Source: Drosophila miranda
Taxonomy: Eukaryota > Arthropoda > Insecta > Diptera > Drosophilidae
Assembly: GCF_003369915.1 (NCBI RefSeq)
Contig: NC_046673.1
Location: forward strand, 11,950,001 to 12,014,000
Direction: 5' to 3'
Length of the DNA stretch: 64,000 nt
Shown: positions 36,127 through 47,964 of the stretch, one piece after another
How the letters are laid out: each line of letters starts with the position of its first letter
Position numbering within the stretch: position 1 is the first letter of the stretch
Position numbers and translations under genes: made by a program
Notes under the pieces: model-generated
The model's input: the letters and a program-made list of their open reading frames with translations, nothing else
Database searches by the model: none
What the model was told of the DNA's origin: nothing

Positions 36127-37007
36127 TACCCGATACTCAAAATGAGTATTGGGGTATATTAGATTTGTGGTAAAAGTGGATGTGTGTAACGTCCAGAAGG
36201 AATCGTTTCCGACCCCATAAAGTATATATATTCTTGATCAGCATCAATAGCCGACTTAGACGACCTCTAACCTAGAAACATGGACAGATAATTAAACCAA
36301 ACAATATCCCTCTCCAAATTCTTCGACCTTGATAACACGCATTTTCATACCCGATACTCAAAATGAGTATAGGGGTATATGAGATCTGTGGTGAAAGTGG
36401 ATGTGTGTAACGTCCAGAATGAATCGTTTCCGACGCCATAAAGTATATATATATATATATATTCTTGATCAGCATCAATAGCTGTCTATCCGACTGTCCG
36501 TCCGTCCGTCTGTCCGTCCCTATCAGCGCCTAGTGCTCAAAGGCTTATAGCCTAGAGAGCTAGAGCAACGATATTTTATATCCGGACTTCTTTGATATGT
36601 CACTGTTACAAGAATATTTCAAAACTTCACCCCGCCAACTTCCGACCCCACCAAAGGCGAAAATCTGTGGAATCCACAATTTCAAAGATACGAGAAAACA
36701 GAAAACGCATAACCGTAGAGGCAAACTACATCTTTTAGAGTGAAAAATCTGAACAAGATCGTATAATTATTATAGCCAAAATCAAGAAACCAATTTCATT
36801 CTCTCTCGCTCTGTCTCTCTCTAACAAACAGGTTTCATGGCTGGCTTTGCCTATTGCAAAATGTGATTTCAAGGATCTCAGAGACTATAACAGCTAGAGC
36901 AACCAAATTTGGTATCCACACTTCTGTTAGATCTAAAGTTCAAAAATGTTCAAAAAGCTACATGTGCTCTCAAAAATATTAATTTATTGTTTATATGTTG
37001 CAAATCT
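36127..37007 (+). mobile_element. Helentron fragments plus 70-bp direct repeat, spacer 6
   Basis: Two nested starts at 36127 and 36348, as left of copy 1, with a (TA)n run near 36445-36461. The direct repeat is 36938-37007. 37008-37180 is the 3' untranslated region of copy 7. Confidence 0.6.
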
Positions 37008-37180
37008 TAGGACTTGAGAGATAGAATTAAAAATTCATCCGAGAACACATTGGAGAAGAGCCCTGATTCGTTTCGTTTAGTTTTTTGTATGTGTTGTTGC
37101 ATGAAAATGTATTTAAAATTGTGTGAAGATTGATTACTTCTAGCATTGTATCAGAATTCAGTTTTTTTAAAAGCTCGTCA

Positions 37181-39322
37181 TTAAACTTCGTCATCCAGAA
37201 CTTGCCGGATTTGAAAATCCTCTAGATTCTCTTGTGGAATGAGTCGCAGTTTCATATCGTTGGCCAAATGGAGAACCGCATTGAGGGCCACCGATGGGCA
37301 CAGAGAATCTTTCCTTTCGTCACTCAACACATCAGGCAACGATCGGTAAACCTCCTGGAAGCTGGCGGTACCCTTGGCGTAGCTTTCTTCCTTTGACAGT
37401 GGGAGGGAGGGTATCGATGCCTCATTGACAGAACTGAGGAATTGTTTCTGGATCAAATAATGGCAGCTGTTCTTGAGATTCTTCATGTCGATCACCTTGG
37501 CACGCTTCGCAAATGGCCCAATCACTTTGCTGACCTGAAAAATAAGTGATATTTTATATACCCTTAGGAATGGTATATCATTCAAAGACCCACCTGCCTT
37601 GGTGCACCCTTAAATTCGGTGGATATCTCCATGATTGTATCCTCACCCTCATGCATGCTTTGGCTTTGCTTGGGCATATCCCCACATGAATCCTTATTCA
37701 TCATGTCCATGGGATCTTCAATGTCCGCTGCCGACATTCGGTTCATGACAGAATCATCTGTGGTGAAATTTTCATTGTCAAAGAGCTCTCTATCGGCATC
37801 ACCGTGGTGTAAGCCCTTATCCATATCCACATCATTGCCCAGACTCTCAACCAGATCGGCTTCACCAAATCGCTGGCTAACTTGGTAATCCGCTTCATTG
37901 TTGGATTTCGTGGGCATCAGCTTTCGGGCATCGCATTTCTTTTGATAGTTGACCTTTTGCTGCTTTATGTTGGCATCAAGAGGCTGGAAGAGCTCCTCTT
38001 TGCATTTTTCATAGTGCAACTCCTTCATGCGTGGCTTGGCGGCAGCGGCAGCGGCAGCGGTTTTGGTTTTCTTTGGGTTGCCAACAGTCAGAGCATCCTT
38101 TGGGCCAGTCGTCTGGTCCAGAGTGGTGCGCGGACGAGTGATCCTGAATTTCCAATGCGCAGGAGCCGCACAAAGCTGTGAGATCTGATCCATGGGTCTG
38201 TATGAATAGTCCAGCCTAGTGACACCATCCACTGGCCTCAGATCGTCAATGAATTCGGCGGTTTTCTTTAAACGGCGGCAATTGGTGATGACCGTCTGCT
38301 CTTCGGCGGTGAGCTCCTGCAAATCATTCGATTGTATATCTAAGATAATGGGAGGACCGGCTTCTATATCCGGCATGGGCTCACACTCGGCATTCATGTC
38401 AAAGGCCACGGATAGCTCTGTGCGATTCCCACCAATATCGTGCGCATTATCCAGCCCCTCAGCATCGTCATCATATGAAGGGACCGCCTCTGAAATAGAT
38501 CCCGACTGTGGCTTGGGATTGGGGGTATTGGGATTGGTTATCACATAACCCGTGTGGAGTGGCCGCAGATTTAGATCATCCGTACGGTTGTACAGTTTGT
38601 GCAGCCATTCCGCATTGCACAACTCTTCATCGGGCCACTCCTTGGCGCCAGCACTCAGCGTTTCGCTATCCATGAGCTCATCCGTCCCCTCGGTGTCATC
38701 AAAGAATTTGTAAGTCGGGCGTAGCCGCATCTCAAAGTCCACGCTGGGCAGAATGTTGTGCATCATTCGATCGGGGGCATCGAGGGAGCCCACCGTCGAA
38801 TTGAGCTTTGCAAATATAGGGTCCTGCATGGGTACCATATCCAAACGCGCATTCAACTTTTCCTTGTTCTTTGCCAACGTTGATAAATTCCTTTCTTCGC
38901 CATCACCTGGAGGTCCCTCAGGTAAGCCCGTCAAGGTGCGAGCATTCAAACCCGCCGATATACGACATGCATCGATGTAGATGGAGTCTACACGCAGGCC
39001 GTAGACCTTGCACAAGACCTGCAGCAAAGAGCCAGCCATCTGTGAAAGTAGAAAAGTAGGTTAGGAGCTCTCCATATTTGTCGGAGGGTTAAAGAGTAAA
39101 ACGCACCCTGAAGCTGCTTAGCTTTTTGTGAGGGCTATCCATTAGATTGGCCAGTGTATCAATCAACGATATATCCCAGGCATTGGCTATGCTCAGCTTA
39201 TTGCAGTTGTACAGATCCAAGGAAGAGCGTACCGTCTCGTTCTCCTCAATGGACTCGAGAGTTGAACTCTTGCGCTTGTTTTCAGATCGACGCACTGGAC
39301 TCTCCGAGCGCGGCGGCGTCAT
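37181..39322 (-). CDS. barr: Barren/CAP-H-like kleisin, copy 7 (671 aa)
   Basis: Exons 39107-39322, 37594-39039 and 37181-37534. It lacks the 19-residue insert, keeps the full middle segment and has seven alanines. It is the most diverged open copy by eye: MTPPRSESP start, RRSENKRK, DALTVGN, HYEKCKEEL, DMDKGL, MPKQSQ, SDERKD. MTPP is shared with copies 3 and 11; DALTVGN and CKEEL are shared with copy 12. Both splice-site pairs are intact. Confidence 0.88.
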
Positions 39323-40004
39323 TACAATGCTGGGGTGTGCGTAACAAACAAATTTTCACCGGATTTTTACTAATTTCGTTTGATTGGGCTGCGTTGGTAA
39401 TCTTCGAAATCTGGATAACCACACTCACACGCGCAGGGCAGAAAGCGCAATATAAACGAAAATTATAGTTTACAAATGCCACAATACCGGTTTGCACGCT
39501 AGGATGTTCAGGTTCAATGATTTTAACAAATATATGAATATCAAAATTATTTGTATTGTCAAAAAATTGTCAAAATGGCAACGATAGTTTCGATAGCTGT
39601 GTAAGGTGTTGATATTTTTATTACTTTTTTATATCCCTGGTTGCGTGATTAGCGGCAAAAAAGCTAAAATATGGAGAAGAAGAAGAGATAAAACGTATTT
39701 GCGATGTGGTTGATAGGGAAAATAAGAAAATATGAAAAGTGTCCAAGGAAAACAGGCATAGAGAACAAGTCAGCAAAAATGAACTTGTAACCCAAATAGA
39801 ACAAATGAGCAAAAAAGAAGTTTCGAAGGAACTGGTTTAGTTTAACTCTTTTTTTTCACTCACTCATGAGCAACACAACACAATTTCTAATAGATTTCGG
39901 GCTTTTTAATGAATTGCAGTATTTTTCATGGTGGGTTTTTTTAATACAAAAAAAATTTTACCAAAGACTATACAATACCAAAATGTTGCATGAGCGACCA
40001 AAAA

Positions 40005-40479
40005 GCTGTTCTATGTTCTACCGCCGGGCAGGACGGAAGCGTCAGAGTGGTCGACCTAAGGACGAGCAGCGGAGACACGTTCAGGAGGCCAATTCTCAAG
40101 TTGGCGCTTCTGCCACTGGTTTGAAGCCTTCCAGGCCTTCAACGGGGCCAGTGTAGCGCCATTTGGCGTATAATAATTGTTATTAGGATCGAATTTTATG
40201 AAGTCTATTGTAAGTTAGGCTAGGGCAAAGCGGGAGCGCAATAAAAGTTCGCTCTCTCGCTCTTGGCGAATTCGCCCCGCTTTGCCACCGTAGGTAAGAT
40301 AGGCGAAGAAGAAATTGTTTTGAATATATGAAAAAAGTCGAGAAAAATCTATTGAAACGAACGCACGCACTCCTTTTTTTTCGTCGTCGTAAAATACAAT
40401 AATTTGCAGTCACCCAAGTTTTACGGTCTCTTTTATTTAGAAAAACTATTCTAAATTTTCATAATTATCAAGTATTACA
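40005..40479 (+). mobile_element. BEL/Pao-like remnant, spacer 7 (LTR 40152-40479), frameshifted
   Basis: Same remnant. One extra A in the A run near 39950-39957 shifts the upstream frame, so the conserved pol tail is no longer in frame with it. A 3-base change near 39819 (AAGAAGTTTCG for AAGAACAGTTTCG) also breaks the longer upstream frame. The upstream region also lacks one TAAA unit near 39458. Confidence 0.5.
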
Positions 40480-40556
40480 CAAACGTCTCCGCTGTAGTGG
40501 AGAAAAGGTACATGTGCTCTCAAAAATATTAATTTATTGTTTATATGTTGCAAATC

Positions 40557-41483
40557 TGTAGTGGCCAGTTGTGACTCTAAAACTCCAGAGAACAGCTTGG
40601 GAGGTACGGCCCTCGCGTTTAACATTAACTCTGCTCTTTACAAAAACAAGATAAAAGATCAATTACAAGAGAGCAGTAGTTAAAGCTTCCATTGAAGAGC
40701 TTAATGTCTAATTTAGAGAAGCAGCGTGGATCTGTGGGAGTTATGTTTTAAAGCTTTACTAGAAATCATACGATTACTCCGTTAGTCGTGGAAGCTATGT
40801 GTAAGCTTTGCTTAGCATCGTACGATTGCTCCGTTATCTAGGGAAGCAAGGTGTAAGCTTTGTCTAAAATCGTACGATTACCCCGTTGGTTGTGGAAGGT
40901 AAAGTTCCGATCGTAAGGGCTAATGCAAGTAATAGAACTTCTGGCTAGATCATTGCTATAGTGAAGCTGTGCGAATTCGGATGTGTCTTTTTATACAAAT
41001 ATATATATCCAAGTGAATTTGAAAACGTTGTGCAATCAAACACGTGCCAAGTAAATTGAAGTTCTGGTGGACTACATTATTCATTTTGGATTAAGAAAAA
41101 TAAAAGGTATTTGGACCTTACAATAGTGACACAGCTTTAACAGTCTCGTATCATAGGGCTGGAAATCTTACTACGTTCGACACTGGGAAAGAAAAACCAA
41201 TTGACCCCCCTCCAAGAACGAGGTCGTCAAAGTCCATCGATTTCTTAGTAGATCTGGGAAAGACCTCGGTTTTCCCAGGAACCAGCATCTACATAAACCA
41301 ACGATAACTACAACCAAATAAACCAGAAAGAGCCGTCCGAAGATATACTAGAGTGAAACCCGAAGTTAGGTGGATGCATACTTGAACGGAAGTACATTTT
41401 GGAGTAAGACGAGAAGAATGGTTTTCTTGCGAATTCGGAGAAACTAATATGCCGCACTCGTCACCCTTCTCGCCTATGAATTA
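40557..41483 (+). mobile_element. Second LTR-like unit (566 bp) plus leader, spacer 7
   Basis: LTR-like unit 40557-41122 with three 52-bp units starting at 40765, 40817 and 40869. Leader 41123-41483. Confidence 0.5.
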
Positions 41484-42168
41484 AGCGCGCGGCTAAGGCT
41501 TTCGCATATAGTTCTTCGCAGTGTGTGGAGTGGTTCTCAAACTGTGAAAATAAAACATTATTCTGCGGCGATCCACACTGCCGTTTAATAGTCGTCGTAT
41601 GAAAATGTACCAAAGTATTAGTTTTGAGTCTCGTCATGAGATTTTCCATTTATTAAAGATTAGGCTACGCACTAACTATTTTTGTATTGTATATATTTAA
41701 AAAGAAAAAAACCAATAATGTATATAATTACCCATAATTAGAAATTAGCGCAAATGAAAACCACATTTTTTTAAGATCAGCCGTTGAGTCGGTGTTTCAT
41801 CCGAATTAGAAGTGAAGACCTGTATATTCATAATTTTTCTCCCTTCCTCAGAATATGTTCCTACGTCGCCCCTTGAGCTCAACGGACACGCCGGATAATT
41901 CGTATAAAGTATGAGTGAGTTACGAACTTCCTTAAACGGAATTCTCGAGTATTTTCGAAATATAAATGTCTTATAAATCTTCTATTCCGGTATATAAAAC
42001 AACCATATCCGTGCCATAATTTAAAGCGGATCGGCTACTAATTTTTCTTTCACGTTTGCCTTCTAGTTATATAATTATCATATTTTTCTCTTCTTTCCAA
42101 TTTAATTTCTTTTACGCCATATTCTCTACACATAAGTCCTATATACATATACACATATAACTAGGTAT
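41484..42168. other. Alpha-type spacer block, spacer 7
   Basis: Alpha block of the spacer 3/4 type. No gene is seen. Confidence 0.55.
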
Positions 42169-42452
42169 AACTACATCTTTTAGAGTGAAAAATCTGAACA
42201 AGATCGTATAATTATTATAGCCAAAATCAAGAAACCAATTTCATTCTCTCTCGCTCTGTCTCTCTCTAACAAACAGGTTTCATGGCTGGCTTTGCCTATT
42301 GCAAAATGTGATTTCAAGGATCTCAGAGACTATAACAGCTAGAGCAACCAAATTTGGTATCCACACTTCTGATAGATCTAAAGTTCAAAAATGTTCAAAA
42401 AGCTACATGTGCTCTCAAAAATATTAATTTATTGTTTATATGTTGCAAATCT
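42169..42452 (+). mobile_element. Helentron tail plus 70-bp direct repeat, spacer 7
   Basis: Helentron tail 42169-42379 and direct repeat 42383-42452. 42453-42625 is the 3' untranslated region of copy 8. Confidence 0.55.
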
Positions 42453-42625
42453 TAAGACTTGAGAGATAGAATTAAAAATTCATCCGACAACACATTGAAG
42501 AAGAGCCCTGATTCGTTTCGTTTAGTTTTTTGTATGTGTTGTTGCATGAAAATGTATTTAAAATTGTGTGAAGATTGATTACTTCTAGCATTGTATCAGA
42601 ATTCAGTTTTTTTAAAAGCTCGTCA

Positions 42626-44686
42626 TTAAACTTCGTCATCCAGAACTTGCCGGATTTGAAAATCCTCTAGATTCTCTTGTGGAATGAGTCGCAGTTTCAT
42701 ATCGTTGGCCAAATGGAGAACCGCATTGAGGGCCACCGATGGGCACAGAGAATCTTTCGTTTCGTCACTCAACACATCAGGCAACGATCGGTAAACCTCC
42801 TGGAAGCTGGCGGTACCCTTGGCGTAGCTTTCTTCCTTTGACAGTGGGAGGGAGGGTATCGATGCCTCATTGACAGAACTGAGGAATTGTTTCTGGATCA
42901 AATAATGGCAGCTGTTCTTGAGATTCTTCATGTCGATCCCCTTGGCACGCTTCGCAAATGGCCCAATCACTTTGCTGACCTGAAAAATAAGTGATATTTT
43001 ATATACCCTTAGGAATGGTATAACCCTCAAAGACCCACCTGCCTTGGTGCACCCTTAAATTCGGTGGATATCTCCATGATTGTATCCTCACCCTCATGCA
43101 TGCTTTGGCTTTGATTGGGCATATCCCCACATGAATCCTTATTCATCATGTCCATGGGATCTTCAATGTCCGCTGCCGACATTCGGTTCATGACAGAATC
43201 ATCTGTGGTGAAATTTTCATTGTCAAAGAGCTCTCTATCGGCATCACCGTGGTGTAAGCCCCTATCCATATCCACATCATTGCCCAGACTCTCAACCAGA
43301 TCGGCTTTACCAAATCGCTGGCTAACTTGGTAGTCCGCTTCATTGTTGGATTTCGTGGGCATCAGCTTTCGGGCATCGCATTTCTTTTGATAGTTGACCT
43401 TTTGCTGCTTTATGTTGGCATCAAGAGGCTGGAAGAGGTCCTCTTTGCATTTTCCATAGTGCACCTCCTTCATGCGTGGCTTGGCGGCAGCGGCAGCGGC
43501 AGCGGTTTTGGTTTTCTTTAGGTTGCTAACAGTCACAGCATCCTTTGGGCCAGTCGTCTGGTCCAGAGTGGTGCGCGGACGGCGGCAATTGGTGATGACC
43601 GTCTGCTCTTCGGCGGTGAGCTCCTGCAAATCATTCGATTGTATATCTAAGATAATGGGAGGACCGGCTTCTATATCCGGCATGGGCTCACACTCGGCAT
43701 TCATGTCAAAGGCCACGGATAGCTCTGTGCGATTCCCACCAATATCGTGCGCATTATCCAGCCCCTCAGCATCGTCATCATATGAAGGGACCGCCTCTGA
43801 AATAGATCCCGACTGTGGCTTGGGATTGGGGGTATTGGGATTGGTTATCACATAACCCGTGTGGAGTGGCCGCAGATTTAGATCATCCGTACGGTTGTAC
43901 AGTTTGTGCAGCCATTCCGCATTGCACAACTCTTCATCGGGCCACTCCTTGGCGCCAGCACTCAGCGTTTCGCTATCCATGAGCTCATCCGTCCCCTCGG
44001 TGTCATCAAAGAATTTGTAAGTCGGGCGTAGCCGCATCTCAAAGTCCACGCTGGGCAGAATGTTGTGCATCATTCGATCGGGGGCATCGAGGGAGCCCAC
44101 CGTCGAATTGAGCTTTGCAAATATAGGGTCCTGCATGGGCACCATATCCAAACGCGCATTCAACTTTTCCTTGTTCTTTGCCAACGTTGATAAATTCCTT
44201 TTCTGGCGCTTGAGCTTAGGTGCCGCCTGCTGCTGTTGACTGGGAGCCCCATCGCCGCCTTCGCCATCACCTGGAGGTCCCTCAGGTAAGCCCGTCAAGG
44301 TGCGAGCATTCAAACCCGCCGATATACGACATGCATCGATGTAGATGGAGTCTACACGCAGGCCGTAGACCTTGCACAAGACCTGCAGCAAAGAGCCAGC
44401 CATCTGTGAAAGTAGAAAAGTAGGTTAGGAGCTCTCCATATTTGTCGGAGGGTTAAAGAGTAAAACGCACCCTGAAGCTGCTTAGCTTTTTGTGAGGGCT
44501 ATCCATTAGATTGGCCAGTGTATCAATCAACGATATATCCCAGGCATTGGCTATGCTCAGCTTATTGCAGTTGTACAGATCCAAGGAAGAGCGTACCGTC
44601 TCGTTCTCCTCAATGGACTCGAGAGTTGAACTCTTGCGCTTGTTTGCAGATCGACGCACTGGACTCTCCGAGGGTGGCGTCGTCAT
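42626..44686 (-). CDS. barr: Barren/CAP-H-like kleisin, copy 8 (644 aa, mid-deleted form)
   Basis: Exons 44471-44686, 43039-44403 and 42626-42979. It has the 19-residue insert, lacks the 46-residue middle segment and has seven alanines. It combines features of two groups: DANIKQQK as in copies 6, 7 and 12, but FGKADL as in copies 1, 4 and 5. MKEVHYGK is unique. Open from start to stop with intact splice sites. Confidence 0.87.
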
Positions 44687-45373
44687 TACAATGCTGGGGT
44701 GTGCGTAACAAACAAATTTTCACCGGATTTTTACTAATTTCGTTTGATTGGGCTGCGTTGGTAATCTGCGAAATCTGGATAACCACACTCACACGCGCAG
44801 GGCTGAAAGCGCAATATAAATAAACGAAAATTATAGTTTACAAATGCCACAATACCGGTTTGCACGCTAGGATGTTCAGGTTCAATGATTTTAACAAATA
44901 TATGAATATCAAAATTATTTGTACTGTCAAAAAATTGTCAAAATGGCAACGATAGTTTCGATAGCTGTGCAAGGTGTTGATATTTTTATTACTTTTTTAT
45001 ATCCATGGTTGCGTGATTAGCGGCAAAAAAGCTAAAATATGGAGAAGAAGAAGAGATAAAACGTATTTGCGATGTGGTTGATAGGGAAAATAAGAAAATA
45101 TGAAAAGTGTCCAAGGAAAACAGGCATAGAGAACAAGTCAGCAAAAATGAACTTGTAACCCAAATAGAACAAATGAGCAAAAAAGAACAGTTTCGAAGGA
45201 GCTGGTTTAGTTTAACTCTTTTTTTTCAATCACTCATGAGCAACACAACACAATTTCTAATAGATTTCGGGCTTTTTAATGAATTGCAGTATTTTTCATG
45301 GTGGGTTTTTTTAATACAAAAAAATTTTACCAAAGACTATACAATACCAAAATGTTGCATGAGCGACCAAAAA

Positions 45374-45848
45374 GCTGTTCTATGTTCTACCGCCGGGCAG
45401 GACGGAAGCGTCAGAGTGGTCGACCTAAGGACGAGCAGCGGAGACACGTTCAGGAGGCCAATTCACAAGTTGGCGCTTCTGCCACTGGTTTGAAGCCTTC
45501 CAGGCCTTCAACGGGGCCAGTGTAGCGCCATTTGGCGTATAATAATTGTTATTAGGATCGAATTTTATGAAGTCTATTGTAAGTTAGGCTAGGGCAAAGC
45601 GGGAGCGCAATAAAAGTTCGCTCTCTCGCTCTTGGCGAATTCGCCCCGCTTTGCCACCGTAGTTAAGATAGGCGAAGAAGAAATTGTTTTGAATATATGA
45701 AAAAAGTCGAGAAAAATCTCTTGAAACGAACGCACGCACTCCTTTTTTTTCGTCGTCGTAAAATACAATAATTTGCAGTCACCCAAGTTTTACGGTCTCT
45801 TTTATTTAGAAAAACTATTCTAAATTTTCATAATTATCAAGTATTACA
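45374..45848 (+). mobile_element. BEL/Pao-like remnant, spacer 8 (LTR 45521-45848)
   Basis: Same remnant with the long open frame (45107-45493). A GTAGTTAAG variant in the LTR (about 45659) is shared only with spacer 9. Confidence 0.55.
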
Positions 45849-45925
45849 CAAACGTCTCCGCTGTAGTGGAGAAAAGGTACATGTGCTCTCAAAAATATTA
45901 ATTTATTGTTTATATGTTGCAAATC

Positions 45926-46853
45926 TGTAGTGACCAGTTGTGACTCTAAAACTCCAGAGAACAGCTTGGGAGGTACGGCCCTCGCGTTTAACATTAACTC
46001 TGCTCTTTACAAAAACAAGATAAGAGATCAATTACAAGAGAGCAGTAGTTAAAGCTTCCATTGAAGAGCTTAATGTCTAATTTAGAGAAGCAGCGTGGAT
46101 CTGTGGGAGTTATGTTTTAAAGCTTTACTAGAAATCATACGATTACTCCGTTAGTCGTGGAAGCGATGTGTAAGCTTTGCTTAGCATCGTACGATTACTC
46201 CGTTATCTAGGGAAGCAAGGTGTAAGCTTTGTCTAAAATCGTACGATTACCCCGTTGGTTGTGGAAGGTAAAGTTCCGATCGTAAGGGCTAATGCAAGTA
46301 ATAGAACTTCTGGCTATATCATTGCTATAGTGAAGCTGTGCGAATTCGGATGTGTCTTTTTATACAAATATATATATCCAAGTGAATTTGAAAACGTTGT
46401 GCAATCAAACACGTGCCAAGTAAATTGAAGTTCTGGTGGACTACATTATTCATTTTGGATTAAGAAAAATAAAAGGTATTTGGACCTTACAATAGTGACA
46501 CAGCTTTAACAGTCTCGTATCATAGGGCTGGAAATCTTACTACGTTCGACACTGGGAAAGAAAAACCAATTGACCCCCTCCAAGAACGAGGTCGTCAAAG
46601 TCCATCGATTTCTTAGTAGATCTGGGAAAGACCTCGGATTTCCCAGGAACCAGCATCTACATAAACCAACGATAACTACAACCAAATAAACCAAATAAAC
46701 CGCCGTCCGAAGATATACTAGAGTGAAACCCGAAGTTAGGTGGATGCATACTTGAGCGGAAGTACATTTTGGAGTAAGACGAGAAGAATGGTTTTCTTGC
46801 GAATTCGAAAAAACTAATATGCCGCACTCGTCACCCTTCTCGCTTATGAATTA
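45926..46853 (+). mobile_element. Second LTR-like unit (566 bp) plus leader, spacer 8
   Basis: LTR-like unit 45926-46491; starts TGTAGTGACC, a variant shared only with spacer 9. Three 52-bp units at 46134, 46186 and 46238. Leader 46492-46853. Confidence 0.5.
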
Positions 46854-47507
46854 AGCGCGCGGCTAAGGCTTTCGCATATAGTTCTTCGCAGTGTGTGGAG
46901 TGGTTCTCAAACTGTGAAAATAAAACATTATTCTGCGGCGATCCACACTGCCGTTTAATAGTCGTCATGAGATTTTCCATTTATTAAAGATTAGGCTACG
47001 CACTAACTATTTTTGTATTGTATAGATTTAAAAAGAAAAAAAAAAAAAAACCAATAATGTATATAATTACCCATAATTAGAAATTAGCGCAAATGAAAAC
47101 CACATTTTTTTAAGATCAGCCGTTGAGTCCGTGTTTCATCCGAATTAGAAGTGAAGACCTGTATATTCATAATTTTTCTCCCTTCCTCAGAATATGTTCC
47201 TACGTCGCCCCTTGAGCTCAACGGACACGCCGGATAATTCGTATAAAGTATGAGTGAGTTACGAACTTCCTTAAGCGGAATTCTCGAGTATTTTCGAAAT
47301 ATAAATGTCTTATAAATCTTCTATTCCGGTATATAAAACAACCATATCCGTGCCATAATTTAAAGCGGATCGGCTACTAATTTTTCTTTCACGTTTGCCT
47401 TCTAGTTATATAATTATCATATTTTTCTCTTCTTTCCAATTTAATTTCTTTTACGCCATATTCTCTACACATAAGTCCTATATACATATACACATATAAC
47501 TAGGTAT
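46854..47507. other. Alpha-type spacer block, spacer 8
   Basis: Alpha block with the 39-bp deletion and the long A run (about 47036-47050), as in spacers 1 and 9. No gene is seen. Confidence 0.55.
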
Positions 47508-47791
47508 AACTACATCTTTTAGAGTGAAAAATCTGAACTAGATCGTATAATTATTATAGCCAAAATCAAGAAACCAATTTCATTCTCTCTCGCTCTGTCT
47601 CTCTCTAACAAACAGGTTTCATGGCTGGCTTTGCCTATTGCAAAATGTGATTTCAAGGATCTCAGAGACTATAACAGCTAGAGCAACCAAATTTGGTATC
47701 CACACTTCTGTTAGATCTAAAGTTCAAAAATGTTCAAAAAGCTACATGTGCTCTCAAAAATATTAATTTATTGTTTATATGCTGCAAATCT
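47508..47791 (+). mobile_element. Helentron tail plus 70-bp direct repeat, spacer 8
   Basis: Helentron tail 47508-47718 and direct repeat 47722-47791, with one base change (ATGCTGCAAATCT). 47792-47964 is the 3' untranslated region of copy 9. Confidence 0.55.
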
Positions 47792-47964
47792 TAGGACTTG
47801 AGAGATAGAATTAAAAATTCATCCGAGAACACATTGGAGAAGAGCCCTGATTCGTTTCGTTTAGTTTTTTGTATGTGTTGTTGCATGAAAATGTATTTAA
47901 AATTGTGTGAAGATTGATTACTTCTAGCATTGTATCAGAATTCAGTTTTTTTAAAAGCTCGTCA

